Below, piece after piece: positions 17,897 to 27,209 of a stretch of DNA of 64,000 nucleotides. Within the stretch, counting starts at the first letter, position 1; each line of letters begins with the position of its first letter. Under the pieces are notes generated by a model. It saw only the letters and a program-made list of their open reading frames with translations, was not told where the DNA came from and made no database searches. The DNA comes from JABFRG01 sp038210445 (lineage in GTDB: Bacteria; Myxococcota_A; Polyangia; Polyangiales; Polyangiaceae). A program made the position numbers and the translations under genes. Where the stretch lies: the NCBI GenBank assembly GCA_038210445.1, contig JBBQWQ010000014.1, positions 103,398 to 167,397 of the forward strand, written 5' to 3'.

Positions 17897-19618
17897 GTGA
17901 GTAACGACGTGTCGCGGTTTGCCCCGCTCTTCGACGCCCTGGCCAAAACATCTGCCGACGAGCTTCGCCTGCTCGTGGGCGAGCGCATCTACATCATGCG
18001 CAAAGGTATTCGCCAGGACATCGGCAAAGAGCCCCTCAAGTTCACCAACATCGACCCCCTGGCGGCGGAGCTGCTTTCGCCGGAAGAGGTGCGCGGTCTC
18101 AAGGACACGCCCAAGACCTGCCGCGTCGACCACCCAACCGGGTCCTACTTCGTCACCTTCGGGCGCAACGCCGAGGGCACCACGGTCGCGATTCGACCCG
18201 AGGCCAAGGGGCCCGCGCTCGCGGTGGGCCAGGAAAAGGCCGGTGTGACTGCGCCTCCCGCGGCGCCCGCGGGCACCGCCTCGCCGCCCCCACACGCTCC
18301 TGCGGCTCCTGCGGCTCCGCCGCCCGCGGCGTCGGCTACGCGCATCATCCCCGCGGAGCCAGACTCGTCGTCGCGCATCGAGCTCGACACCTCGTTCGTG
18401 AAGCCCAAGGCTCCGCCGCCCGCTCCGCCCACTCTGGCCGGCCCTTCACCGGAGCCCCGCGCCCCCGAGCCGAGCCGCGTAGAGCTCACCGACCCCATGC
18501 GCAACCCCGGCGGCGATCGCGGCAATGCGCGCCTGGGGCCGCAGGCCATCGACGAGATCCTGCGCGACATGATCGCCCGCAAGGCCTCCGACTTGCACCT
18601 CTCGGCCGACGTGCACCCGGTCATGCGCGTGCACGGCGAGATGCATTTTCTCACCGAGCGCGCGTCGCTCTCGTCTTCAGATATCGCGGCGCTGCTCCTC
18701 CCCATCTTCACCTCGAAGGCGCGCGAGGACTTCGACGAGAAGAGCGACGCCGACTTCGCCTACGAAGTGCCGGGCCTGGCGCGCTTCCGCGTGAACGTGT
18801 TCCGCGACCGCAAGGGCATGGGCGCGGTGCTCCGGCAGATTCCCATCGAGATCATCCCGGCCGAGAAGCTGGGGCTCCCCAAGTCGGTGCTCGACCTCTG
18901 CTACCTCTCCAAGGGGCTGGTGGTGGTCACCGGACCCACCGGCTCCGGCAAGTCGACCACGCTCGCCTCGATGATCGACTTCATCAACAAGAACCGAAGC
19001 GACCACATCATCACCATCGAAGACCCGGTGGAGTTCGTTCACCCGAACATCAAGTGCCTCATCAACCAGCGCGAGATCGGGCAGCACACCAAGTCGTTCA
19101 AGAACGCCCTGCGCGCCGCGCTGCGCGAAGACCCAGACATCGTATTGGTGGGCGAAATGCGCGATCTCGAGACCATCTCCATTGCCATCGAGACCGCGGA
19201 AACCGGCCACCTGGTGTTCGGCACGCTGCACACCACGACGGCAGTCTCCACGGTCGACCGCATCATCGATCAGTTCCCTACCGATCAGCAGGAGCAGGTG
19301 CGCGTCATGCTCTCGGAGTCGCTCCGCGGCGTGGTGGCGCAGGTGCTCTGCAAGAAGATCGGCGGCGGACGCGTGGCGGCGCTCGAAGTTCTTCTGGGCA
19401 GCAGCGCCGTCTCCGCCCTCATTCGCGACGGGAAGACCTTCCAGCTCCCGAGCGTCATGCAAACGCAGAAGGGCGCCGGCATGGTCACCATGAACGACGC
19501 GCTCCTCACGCTCGTTCAACAGAAGCAGGTCACGCCCCACGACGCCTTCGTGAAGTCGGTCGACAAGAGCGGCCTTCTCCTCATGTTCAAGAACAACGGC
19601 ATCGCCCCGCCGGTGTAG
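17897..19618 (+). CDS. pilT: PilT-like type IV pilus retraction ATPase with N-terminal extension
   Basis: 573 residues from a GTG at 17897; typical PilT is about 350-400, so there is an extra N-terminal ~200 residues (SRFAPLFDALAKTSADELRLLVGERIYIM) and an Ala/Pro-rich linker before the core. The core begins at IDEILRDMIARKASDLHLSADVHPVMRVHGEMHFL and carries Walker A GPTGSGKST (residue ~346), the Asp box and Walker B DPDIVLVGEMRD, and the His box AETGHLVFGTLHT. PilT hexamers in the cytoplasm drive pilus retraction in twitching/social motility. No other pilus genes are nearby, so it may be one of several PilT paralogues. Confidence 0.9.
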   Translation: MSNDVSRFAPLFDALAKTSADELRLLVGERIYIMRKGIRQDIGKEPLKFTNIDPLAAELLSPEEVRGLKDTPKTCRVDHPTGSYFVTFGRNAEGTTVAIRPEAKGPALAVGQEKAGVTAPPAAPAGTASPPPHAPAAPAAPPPAASATRIIPAEPDSSSRIELDTSFVKPKAPPPAPPTLAGPSPEPRAPEPSRVELTDPMRNPGGDRGNARLGPQAIDEILRDMIARKASDLHLSADVHPVMRVHGEMHFLTERASLSSSDIAALLLPIFTSKAREDFDEKSDADFAYEVPGLARFRVNVFRDRKGMGAVLRQIPIEIIPAEKLGLPKSVLDLCYLSKGLVVVTGPTGSGKSTTLASMIDFINKNRSDHIITIEDPVEFVHPNIKCLINQREIGQHTKSFKNALRAALREDPDIVLVGEMRDLETISIAIETAETGHLVFGTLHTTTAVSTVDRIIDQFPTDQQEQVRVMLSESLRGVVAQVLCKKIGGGRVAALEVLLGSSAVSALIRDGKTFQLPSVMQTQKGAGMVTMNDALLTLVQQKQVTPHDAFVKSVDKSGLLLMFKNNGIAPPV

Positions 19619-19624
19619 GTCTCC

Positions 19625-21649
19625 CTACTTGCAGATGATGTTGCCCTTGCCGTTGCTGCCGGCGCAGCGCTGCTTCTCGGTGCACTGCTGCCCATACGCA
19701 ATGGCGCCGCCTTCGCACGTGTACCCCGAATAGAGCGCGACCTCGCTGCAGTAGAACCCGTCGCGCTTGCCCGCGCAGGTATCCGGGGCATTGGCGTCGG
19801 CGCCGCCGTCGGGCGCGCACACCGTGCAGCACGTGGTATCGGTCTGGCCCTTGGCGCAGCACGCTCCGGCATCGGCGCTACCGCCATCGGGCGCCGGACA
19901 TGAGCAGGTGATCTGCCAACTCGACCGGACGTATTCCTCGGTCAAGACGCCGGTCGCTACCCAGGCGCAGGCCACCGGCTTCGGGTCGAAGCCCATCTTC
20001 ACGGTAGAGGCGACCATCCAACGCGCGTGGGCGTTGAAGTCCGTTGCCGAGCTGTCGCTGTAGCGCTGCGCGTACCACCACACCTGCTGGGCCACCTCCC
20101 ATCCGCCGCCTTCGACCTTGATGCCCGACGTATCGTTCTTGCCGCCGACAACCATGAGCGCGAATGCATTGTTGGAAATGCCCGAGTTGCCGTGGACGCC
20201 CCCGTGGTCGTTGGTTCGGCTGGGGGTCTCACCCTGGTTCAACTGTTTCGAGACATGGTCGGGCTGCACCGACTCCACGCCCGCACCGCCCGGGTGGAGC
20301 ATGCTGCGGCGCGGCGTCCCGCTCTTCGAGCCCTTCTCGCCGTAGATCATGTTGAGCGCGTCGTCCGGCTGGTTCTGGTGCTCCATCAAGCAGCCAAAGA
20401 CGTCGGAGAACGACTCGTTGAGGGCGCCGGATTCGCCGCTGTATACAAGCTTCGAAGTCGCCGCCGTCACGGCGTGCGTGAGCTCGTGGCCGGTTGTATC
20501 GAGTACGCCGCGACTGAGCGAGTCTCCACCGGTCGACAGGTTGCCATCGCCGAAGTGAAGCTCTTTGACCGAGCCGTCCCAGAAGGCGTTGGTGACGCCC
20601 AGGCTGTTGTCGTGGACGACGATGCTGATCTTCGAGCCCTGGTTGTCGTAGCTCTTCCAGCCGAAGTTTCCGCGGTAGAACTGGTCGGCCAGGTTGACGT
20701 TGTTGAAGGTATCGACCGCGCTGCCTTTGCCGTCGGCTGCTGCGGCGATAGGGTCCCAATCGTTCCGATCCTTCGAGGTGATGAGGCCGCCACCGAAGGT
20801 GCTCACCGAGACCACGCTCTCGCCGTCGGCCACCGGGCGCACCATCGAGAAGCTGCCGTCGGCTTCTTCGGTGATCTCGAAGTACTTGCGGTCGTTTGCG
20901 TCGTTCACCGGCGCGTAGCCGCGAATCCCCACGCCGGAGCCGACCGACTCGTAGATGGCGCTATCGACCAAGCGGATGGCGCCGCTCGTGGCGTCGACGG
21001 TGACGGTGGCGGCGACCCGGCGTGCGCCCAGTCGACCTTCCACCGCGACTTGCCACGCGAGAACCGGGGTGGTGCCGAAGTAGGGCTCCAAAACAAGCGC
21101 TGCGCTTGTGGTCTTCTGTCCGCCATCGAGCGCCTGCTGGGCCGCGACCCGCGCGGCGTTCTCGTCGAGCGTCGGCGAAGTGGAGGCCGGGAGCTTGGGT
21201 ACAAAGTCGCCGTTGACGAAGGCGACTGCGCCGTTCTTCTTGAAGTGAACGCTCAAACCCGCGCCCACCACCAAGACGCCGCTCTGGACCTGCTGGAAGC
21301 GCACGTGGACCATGCCCTTGCGGTCGGTGTCGGTCTCCACGTGGCGCAGCTGCGACCGCAGATTGCTCGTCCCGAACGCGGACTGGTACGTGGTCAAAAA
21401 GCGCAGGGCAACCTCCGCGGCGTCGTCGCCGGGGTGCAAGATGGCCGGCGGATCGGTCGCCGGCACGATGAGGTCGGGGGTGCCATAGCGACCGCGGTTG
21501 TCCACGATCCAGCGGGTACCGGTGTCGCGCTCGAGCCGGGCCGCCAGGTCGGCGGGAACCGGGGCCTGGGCGTCACCGCAGGCGGCGAGAGCCCCCACCA
21601 CGAGGATTGAAAGCAAGCCAGCAAGCGAAGTGACGGAGCGTCGGTTCAT
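19625..21649 (-). CDS. Thermolysin-type (M4) secreted metallopeptidase with Cys-rich tail
   Basis: 674 residues from the ATG at 21649, which opens a lipoprotein-like signal (MNRRSVTSLAGLLSILVVGALAAC). A FTP/PepSY-type propeptide follows (QVQSGVLVVGAGLSVHFKKNG, ARVAAQQALDGG). The catalytic domain has the zinc motif HELTH at 388-392 with Glu412 exactly 20 residues after His392 (GALNESFSDVFG), as in thermolysin. DHGGVHGNSGISNNAF is the conserved region with the catalytic His. The last ~110 residues are Cys/Asp/Gly-rich (CCAKGQTDTTCCTVC), common in myxobacterial exported proteins. It is convergent with pilT, seven bases away. Extracellular protein degradation is the likely role. Confidence 0.93.
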   Translation of the reverse strand: MNRRSVTSLAGLLSILVVGALAACGDAQAPVPADLAARLERDTGTRWIVDNRGRYGTPDLIVPATDPPAILHPGDDAAEVALRFLTTYQSAFGTSNLRSQLRHVETDTDRKGMVHVRFQQVQSGVLVVGAGLSVHFKKNGAVAFVNGDFVPKLPASTSPTLDENAARVAAQQALDGGQKTTSAALVLEPYFGTTPVLAWQVAVEGRLGARRVAATVTVDATSGAIRLVDSAIYESVGSGVGIRGYAPVNDANDRKYFEITEEADGSFSMVRPVADGESVVSVSTFGGGLITSKDRNDWDPIAAAADGKGSAVDTFNNVNLADQFYRGNFGWKSYDNQGSKISIVVHDNSLGVTNAFWDGSVKELHFGDGNLSTGGDSLSRGVLDTTGHELTHAVTAATSKLVYSGESGALNESFSDVFGCLMEHQNQPDDALNMIYGEKGSKSGTPRRSMLHPGGAGVESVQPDHVSKQLNQGETPSRTNDHGGVHGNSGISNNAFALMVVGGKNDTSGIKVEGGGWEVAQQVWWYAQRYSDSSATDFNAHARWMVASTVKMGFDPKPVACAWVATGVLTEEYVRSSWQITCSCPAPDGGSADAGACCAKGQTDTTCCTVCAPDGGADANAPDTCAGKRDGFYCSEVALYSGYTCEGGAIAYGQQCTEKQRCAGSNGKGNIICK

Positions 21650-21818
21650 TGAGCACCCACACCGCAAGACACGTGCCGTAGACCGCCTACGCTATAAATC
21701 TACCGTGGTGCGGAAAATTAGGGGCGCGCGACGCGGTTGCAGAACCTGCCAGGGATCCACTTTGCCCACGGCGGACATCCAGGGACGATGTCGCATGATC
21801 TTCCCGATCACCGCAGGT

Positions 21819-22556
21819 CTACCGCGAGTGCCAGAGGAGGAAGCAGCCGGTCACCACCAGCCCCACGCCGAACACCCAGGCCGTCACGATGAGCGCCCAC
21901 GAGGGCGGCGCGAAGAGCTCCTCGTGGCCCAGGTCGGATACGAACAGGTCGGGCGCGTCGCCGGCGGTGCGCTGCCGCAGAACGAGCTCCCCCTCCTCGT
22001 TTTCGGCGCGTCCCAGCGCGTACACGGGATCGCCCACCGCGAGCCTCTCGAGACGCACGCGGTAGGTACCGGGATGCGCGAGCACGTGCTCCTTGCAGCG
22101 GGCGGCGAAGGCCTCCGGTACGTTCACCAGGTATTCGTTGATGTCCTCTTCGTCGAAGAGCTTGCTCAGCGACTTGCTGCCACGGCCTTCGAGGAGCAGC
22201 TTGCAGCCGTCGACCACCACCCGCACCCGTTTGCCGTCGTCTTCCAGGTGGAAGGTGCCGCCGTATTGCTGGGCCAGCACCGGCATCCAGTCGCGAATCC
22301 ACTCTTCCAGCACCAGCTTCTGCCACACCGCTTCTTCGTCGGTGAGGGCGGTCTTGAGCGGGGCTTCGCCCGCCGCAGCCACCTTGCCGTGGGTGCGAAC
22401 GTAGGTGGCGTGCTCGATGTCGCAGATGCGCGTGGCCTTGGCGGCCGCCAGCTCGCGGCGCCGCCGCCTTCGCTTTTGCCCGTTGAGCGCGACGCCGATG
22501 AAGGCCGCTCCGATGGCGGCGGCGAAGAATGCTCCCAAAAACAGCAGGCCTTCCAT
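21819..22556 (-). CDS. GIDE-like membrane protein (second copy)
   Basis: 245 residues, ATG at 22556. An N-terminal helix (MEGLLFLGAFFAAAIGAAFIGVAL) is followed by a basic block (KRRRRRRELAAAK). A soluble domain follows (THGKVAAAGEAPLKTALTDEEAVWQKLVLEEW, GDPVYALGRAENEEGELVL) with the layout of GIDE proteins. The C-terminal helix is ALIVTAWVFGVGLVVTGCFLLW. The order helix-domain-helix, the position of the V-K-G-style opening and the PVYALG segment match the protein at 5826-6602, whose text reads NLYALGPS in the equivalent place. It lies seven bases downstream of livH and could be cotranscribed with it. Confidence 0.65.
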   Translation of the reverse strand: MEGLLFLGAFFAAAIGAAFIGVALNGQKRRRRRRELAAAKATRICDIEHATYVRTHGKVAAAGEAPLKTALTDEEAVWQKLVLEEWIRDWMPVLAQQYGGTFHLEDDGKRVRVVVDGCKLLLEGRGSKSLSKLFDEEDINEYLVNVPEAFAARCKEHVLAHPGTYRVRLERLAVGDPVYALGRAENEEGELVLRQRTAGDAPDLFVSDLGHEELFAPPSWALIVTAWVFGVGLVVTGCFLLWHSR

Positions 22557-22563
22557 GGCAGTT

Positions 22564-23469
22564 TCACACCTTCTCGGCGCGCGCGCTCCCCAGCAGCCCG
22601 GCCGGACGAACCAGGAGCACTACGATAAGCACGAGGAACGCCGGAATGTCGGTGCCCCCAGAGAAGCTGGTGAGCTTCAACAGCTCGCCCAGCACGCCGA
22701 TGAGCAGGCCTCCGAGCATGGCGCCGGTGATGCTGCCGATGCCGCCGAGCACCGCGGCCACGAAGGCGCGGGTACCCACCACCAGACCCAGCGAAGGGTG
22801 CACCGGCGATTGGTCCAGGCAGAACAGCACCGAACCCAGCGCCGCCAGCGACGATCCGAGCGCGAAGGTGGCGGAGATGACCCGCGAGGTGTTGATGCCC
22901 ATGAGCCGGGCCGCCTCTTCGTTGGCCGAGAGCGCGCGCATGGCCTTGCCGAACCAGGTGCGCTTGACGATGAGCTCGAGCACCACCATGACCACCACCG
23001 CGGTAAGCAGGATGACCACCCGCGAGTTGCCCACCGAGAGCGGCCCCAGCGAGACCGACCCGGTGAGCAGCTGCGGATACGAGCGATTGCGCGCGGTGAA
23101 CATGAGCTGCGCCAGGTTTTGCAGCAGCACGCTCATGCCCAGCGCCGTTACCAGCGGCGTCACCCGCACCAGTGAGCTTTTACCGCGGTTGCGCAGGGGC
23201 CGGTAGGCAATGCGCTCCACCAGCATGCCGATGAGCGCCGCCGCCACCATGGCCATCAGCGTGCCGCCCACGCCGGCCAGCAGCGGGTGCTCGGTGCCGC
23301 CCAGCAGTGTGATCAAGAAGAGCCCGATGAAGGCGCTCATCATGAAAATTTCGCTGTGCGCGAAGTTGATGAGCTTGAGGACGCCGTACACCATGGTGTA
23401 GCCGAGCGCGATGAGGGCGATCATCGCCCCCTGCGCCAGGCCCGTGATGAGGGCGTCCAGGATTCTCAT
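22564..23469 (-). CDS. livH: Branched-chain amino acid ABC transporter permease (LivH type)
   Basis: 301 residues, the normal length. The hydrophobic profile shows about eight membrane helices and the family opening is clear (GLAQGAMIALIALGYTMVYGVLKLINFAHSE). The cytoplasmic EAA-like region (FGKAMRALSANEEAARLMGINTSRV) contacts the ATPases. It overlaps the upstream LivK gene by four bases (ATGA), showing an operon. No LivM permease and no LivG/LivF ATPases are adjacent; they must be encoded elsewhere or the system is reduced. Confidence 0.92.
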   Translation of the reverse strand: MRILDALITGLAQGAMIALIALGYTMVYGVLKLINFAHSEIFMMSAFIGLFLITLLGGTEHPLLAGVGGTLMAMVAAALIGMLVERIAYRPLRNRGKSSLVRVTPLVTALGMSVLLQNLAQLMFTARNRSYPQLLTGSVSLGPLSVGNSRVVILLTAVVVMVVLELIVKRTWFGKAMRALSANEEAARLMGINTSRVISATFALGSSLAALGSVLFCLDQSPVHPSLGLVVGTRAFVAAVLGGIGSITGAMLGGLLIGVLGELLKLTSFSGGTDIPAFLVLIVVLLVRPAGLLGSARAEKV

Positions 23470-24614
23470 TGCGCCATGAGCTGCGACGCGTACGTGAACT
23501 TCTTGGCTTTGATCTGCACGATCACGATGGGCTTGTTGGCGTTGTGGTCCTTGTCGATGGTCAAGGTACCGGTGGCGCCGGCGAAGTCTTTGGTCTGCAC
23601 CAGGGCGGTCTTCACTGCTTCGGGCGTGAGCTCGGTGGCGCGGCCCATAGCGTCGAAGAGCAGGCGCGCGGCGTCGTAGCCCTGGGCGCTGAGGCTGGAG
23701 GGCTCGTGGTTGTACTTGCCCTTGAACGACTTGAGGAACGCCTGGGAGTTGGGCCAGGGAACGTCGGGGGCGTAGTGGTTGGTAAAGTAGGCGCCCTCGA
23801 GCGCCTCGCCAGCGCCCTCGATGAGGTCGCTGGAGTCCCAGCCGTCGCCGCCGATGAACATGGAGCCGGGCATGCCCAGCTGCTTGGCCTGGCGGGCGAT
23901 TTGCACCATATCGTTGTAGTATACAGGCACAAAGATCACCTCGGGCTTGGAGGCCTTGAGGTCGGAGAGCAGGGTGGTGAACTGCGTCTCCTTCGACTGG
24001 TAGCCCTTCTCCACCACGATGGTCCCGCCCAGCTTCTGCAGGCTCTCCTTGAAGCTCTTGGCGAGGCCGGCAGAGTAGTTGTCTTGCGCCACGTAGAAGA
24101 GCCCGACGTTCTTCTTCTTGAGGGTGTCGAAGACGAAGCGCGCGGCCACGTCGCCCTGTTGGGCGTCGGTGAAGCAGGTGCGGAACACGTACTCGCGGTC
24201 TTTCGTGACCTCGACCGCGGTGGAAGAAGGGGTCACCATCGGCACCTTCTTGGTGTTGGCGATGAGTCCGCCGGCCAGCGACCGACTGGAGGCGACCTCG
24301 CCCAGGATGGCGATGACCTTGTCGCGGTCGATGAGCTGCCGGACCTTGTTCGACGCCTCCTGCGAGGTGGACTTGTCGTCCTCGTAGATGACGTTCACTT
24401 TGCGGCCCTTGATGCCGCCCTTTTCGTTCACTTCCTGCCGCGCGAGCTCGATGCCGTCGCGGGTGTCGATGCCGAAAGTGGAGTCGGAGCCGGAGAGCGA
24501 AAGGTAAGCCCCAACGGGGATGTCGTTGGAGCTCTTGCTACAGCCAGTACCCGTTGCGATCACCAGGGTGACGATGGCAAGGGCGCTTCCGAACAGGCGT
24601 CGCGAGACGGTCAT
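23466..24614 (-). CDS. livK: ABC transporter substrate-binding lipoprotein (LivK type)
   Basis: 382 residues, ATG at 24614. Lipoprotein signal (MTVSRRLFGSALAIVTLVIATGTGC) followed by a type I periplasmic-binding fold: IPVGAYLSLSGSDSTFGIDTRDGIELARQEVNEKGGIKGRKV, VIAILGEVASSRSLAGG, VTPSSTAVEVTKDREYVFRTC. These match branched-chain amino acid and related Leu/Ile/Val-binding proteins. The real ligand can differ (amides, aromatic acids). First gene of a pair with livH, whose start it overlaps. The promoter must lie in the 146-bp gap shared with the divergent radical SAM gene. Confidence 0.92.
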   Translation of the reverse strand: MTVSRRLFGSALAIVTLVIATGTGCSKSSNDIPVGAYLSLSGSDSTFGIDTRDGIELARQEVNEKGGIKGRKVNVIYEDDKSTSQEASNKVRQLIDRDKVIAILGEVASSRSLAGGLIANTKKVPMVTPSSTAVEVTKDREYVFRTCFTDAQQGDVAARFVFDTLKKKNVGLFYVAQDNYSAGLAKSFKESLQKLGGTIVVEKGYQSKETQFTTLLSDLKASKPEVIFVPVYYNDMVQIARQAKQLGMPGSMFIGGDGWDSSDLIEGAGEALEGAYFTNHYAPDVPWPNSQAFLKSFKGKYNHEPSSLSAQGYDAARLLFDAMGRATELTPEAVKTALVQTKDFAGATGTLTIDKDHNANKPIVIVQIKAKKFTYASQLMAQ

Positions 24615-24760
24615 GCAAGTACCTCCAGCTTTGGCGCCTTAGCACACCGGCGCGCGAAAACCGCCGGGCCAATGACAATATCGTGACGGACGTTCAGTCT
24701 TTGGCGGGTGCGCCGTCGCCGAGTTTGCTTTCTCCGAGAAGATCGCTCAGGTAAGCGGCG

Positions 24761-26281
24761 ATGGCATCGGCCCCAGCTCGCAGCACCCCCGCCAACCGAG
24801 GCGCGCGCATTCGCGCACGGCTCTACGACGAGGTGGGGCGCATCGAGAAGGAAGCGCCGTACAACATCTGTCTGGCCTACCCCTCGCCCTACGCGGCAGG
24901 GATGAGCTCGCTCGGCTACCAGCGCATTTACCGCGCGATCCTCGAGGCCGACGGCTTCGCCTGCGAGCGCGCCTTCCTCGACGACGAGGCCGAGGGCGAG
25001 CTCGGGCTCCAGGCCCTGCCCATCACGTACGAGTCGCAGCGGCCCTTCACGGCCTTCCCGGTGGTCGCCTTCAGCGTGGCCTACGAGCTGGAAATTGCCG
25101 GCTTCTTGCGCATGCTCGAGGCGGGGTCGATTCCGCCGCTGCGGGCCGATCGCGACGACCGCCACCCCTACGTGCTGGCCGGCGGGCCGCTCACGTTTTC
25201 GAACCCGCTGCCACTCGCGCCCTTCACCGACGCCATCCTCATCGGCGAGTCGGAGGGGCTCATCATCGACGTGCTCAACGTGCTGCGCGAGGGCATGCCG
25301 CGGCACGCCACGCTGGCGGCGCTGGCGCAGATTCCCCACGTGTTCGTCCCGGAGCACCACGGCTCGATGCTGCCCACGGTGGCCAAGGCCGACGACGCGC
25401 TCATCCCGGCGTGGGCGCCCATTCGCACGCCGCACGCAGTGCTCTCCAACATGTTCCTGCTGGAGACCGAGCGCGGTTGCTCCCGCACCTGCACGTATTG
25501 CGTGATGCGCCGCTCCACCAACGGCGGCATGCGCATCGTGCCCATGGAGAAGATCCTCGGGCTCATTCCCGACGACGCCAAGCGGGTGGGGCTGGTGGGC
25601 GCGGCGGTGAGCGATCACCCGCGCATCGTGCAGATCGTCAACACCCTGGCCGACCAGGGTCGCGAGGTGGGCCTCTCGAGCCTTCGGCCCGACCGCCTGA
25701 GCGACGAGTTCGTGGGCGCCCTCAAGCGCGCCGGTACCCGCACCCTCACCACCGCCATGGACGGCCCCAGCGATCGCCTGCGCGCGAGCCTGGAGCGCAG
25801 GGCCAAGGTCAAGCACCTCGAGCGCTGCGCCGAGAACGCGCGCAACCACCGGCTCGACCGGCTCAAGCTGTATCTCATGGTGGGCCTACCCACCGAGACC
25901 AACGCCGACATCGACGAGTGCGTGCAGTTTACAGCCGAGCTCTCGCGCATCGTTCCCATCTCGCTGGGCATCGCGCCCTTCTGCGCCAAGCGCAACACGC
26001 CCATGGACGGCTTGCCCTTCGCCGGCATCGCCGAGGTGAACGATCGCCTCGATAGGCTGCGCCGCGGCCTCAAGGGTCGCGCCGACGTGCGCGCCACCAG
26101 CGCCCGCTGGGCCTGGGTCGAGTACGTGCTGGCCCAGGGCGGCGAAGCCGAGGGCCTCGCCGTGCTCGAGGCCATGCGCGCCGGCGCGGGTTTCGCCGCC
26201 TATCGCAAGGCCTTCGAGGCCATCGAGCGCACCCGCGATCGCGCCGTGCCGCGTCGCCGCCTGGCCATCGCGCCGGTGTGA
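24761..26281 (+). CDS. Radical SAM protein with B12-binding-like N-terminus
   Basis: 506 residues, ATG at 24761. Residues ~30-180 (YNICLAYPSPYAAGMSSLGYQRIYRAIL) are laid out like the cobalamin-binding-type N-domain found before many radical SAM cores. The cluster motif is CSRTCTYC (CxxxCxxC) in LETERGCSRTCTYCVMRRSTNGG, followed by the glycine-rich SAM-binding region and GLPTETNADIDECV. The C-terminal part (PFCAKRNTPMDGLPF) resembles TIGR03960-type proteins, which are of unclear function. It binds a [4Fe-4S] cluster and SAM for radical chemistry; the substrate cannot be named. Divergent from livK. Confidence 0.88.
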   Translation: MASAPARSTPANRGARIRARLYDEVGRIEKEAPYNICLAYPSPYAAGMSSLGYQRIYRAILEADGFACERAFLDDEAEGELGLQALPITYESQRPFTAFPVVAFSVAYELEIAGFLRMLEAGSIPPLRADRDDRHPYVLAGGPLTFSNPLPLAPFTDAILIGESEGLIIDVLNVLREGMPRHATLAALAQIPHVFVPEHHGSMLPTVAKADDALIPAWAPIRTPHAVLSNMFLLETERGCSRTCTYCVMRRSTNGGMRIVPMEKILGLIPDDAKRVGLVGAAVSDHPRIVQIVNTLADQGREVGLSSLRPDRLSDEFVGALKRAGTRTLTTAMDGPSDRLRASLERRAKVKHLERCAENARNHRLDRLKLYLMVGLPTETNADIDECVQFTAELSRIVPISLGIAPFCAKRNTPMDGLPFAGIAEVNDRLDRLRRGLKGRADVRATSARWAWVEYVLAQGGEAEGLAVLEAMRAGAGFAAYRKAFEAIERTRDRAVPRRRLAIAPV

Positions 26282-26315
26282 ATCGTTCGGCCTCGGAATC
26301 CGAGATCCTTCGAAC

Positions 26316-26627
26316 GTGAGCGCGTGGCACCCCATCGCGGAAGGATTCCCGGACGGGGTCGGAAGCGAAGGCGGCCACGTGCGCCTCGACGAGGAGCATC
26401 CGCTCGGGGCCCGCGTTACCCTGGAGGAGGGCGGGGCGACCGCGCCATGGTCCATCACCTGCGGCATCTACGGCGCCATGGTCCACACCATCTTCCGCGG
26501 GTCCGAGGACGACGGCCGAGCCACCGCAGCGCGCGTGAAGAAGCACCTCGAAGTCATCCTCGAGATGAGCGACGAGTCCGACGACGCGTTCTATGCGGCC
26601 ATCGCCAAGTTCGTCGAGACGTTCTGA
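26316..26627 (+). CDS. Small conserved-looking protein of unknown function
   Basis: 103 residues from a GTG at 26316, 34 bases after the radical SAM stop, so perhaps cotranscribed. It is soluble and acidic with alternating beta-like text (GGHVRLDEEHPLGARVTLEEG, WSITCGIYGAMVHTIFRG) and a C-terminal helix (ATAARVKKHLEVILEM). The sequence suggests an alpha/beta fold rather than a spurious frame. No motif or family is recognised. Confidence 0.65.
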   Translation: MSAWHPIAEGFPDGVGSEGGHVRLDEEHPLGARVTLEEGGATAPWSITCGIYGAMVHTIFRGSEDDGRATAARVKKHLEVILEMSDESDDAFYAAIAKFVETF

Positions 26628-26705
26628 CCGCCGGTCCATCGGTCGACGCTTGGAAGCCAACCGTGCCCTCGCGTAAAGTGGGCCCGAGCACGAACGGAGG
26701 TCCGC

Positions 26706-27161
26706 GTGGGCATGTACTGTAAGCTCTCTCGCATCTCGCCCGACGAGATCGCGAGCCTGGAGGGCGCCGACGAGCTCCCTGCATCGCTATGGGAAGGGGC
26801 TCCTGGGCGGCAGCTCGATCTCGGCAAGAACTGGGACCCGGCGGAGTTTCGGGTGATGTTCGGCGAGAGCGGCACCACCGCGCAGGACCCGCGCTTGCGA
26901 CTGCCCACGATCCCGCGCACCGCCTACGAGCAGCTCGAGGACCTCGTGGGCGCCTGGAATCGCCGGGGGAAGCACGGCCTCGACGTCACCCTTTGCGCGC
27001 GGGCGCTGTGGTCGGGCGTGCACGGGGTCGCGCGCTTGCTGCTCGATGGGGCGCTGGTGCTCGACGAGGCGGAGGCCGATGCGCTGGTGGAGACGCTGAT
27101 CGAGAGTCTGCTGCGTGGGCTTCCGAAGCCCGATGCCGCACCGAAGCGCCGCAGCAGGTAG
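26706..27161 (+). CDS. Chimeric protein: DUF1877/YfbM-like N-terminus and TetR C-terminal (WHG) domain
   Basis: 151 residues, GTG start at 26706 with a good Shine-Dalgarno (ggagg, 26696-26700). The first ~45 residues (MGMYCKLSRISPDEIASLEG ... LDLGKNWD) match the opening of DUF1877/YfbM proteins. From ~46 the text (PAEFRVMFGESG, then ALWSGVHGVARLLLDGAL and a final LVETLIESLLRGL) is that of the C-terminal ligand/dimer domain of TetR regulators of the WHG type. The TetR DNA-binding helix-turn-helix is absent and the rest of DUF1877 is missing. It looks like a deletion fusion of two genes. Whether the product folds or works is unknown. Confidence 0.65.
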   Translation: MGMYCKLSRISPDEIASLEGADELPASLWEGAPGRQLDLGKNWDPAEFRVMFGESGTTAQDPRLRLPTIPRTAYEQLEDLVGAWNRRGKHGLDVTLCARALWSGVHGVARLLLDGALVLDEAEADALVETLIESLLRGLPKPDAAPKRRSR

Positions 27162-27209
27162 CGAAGCGGCGCCGGAAGTAGCTTCGTCAACGAGAGCAGA
27201 TCGTCCCCC

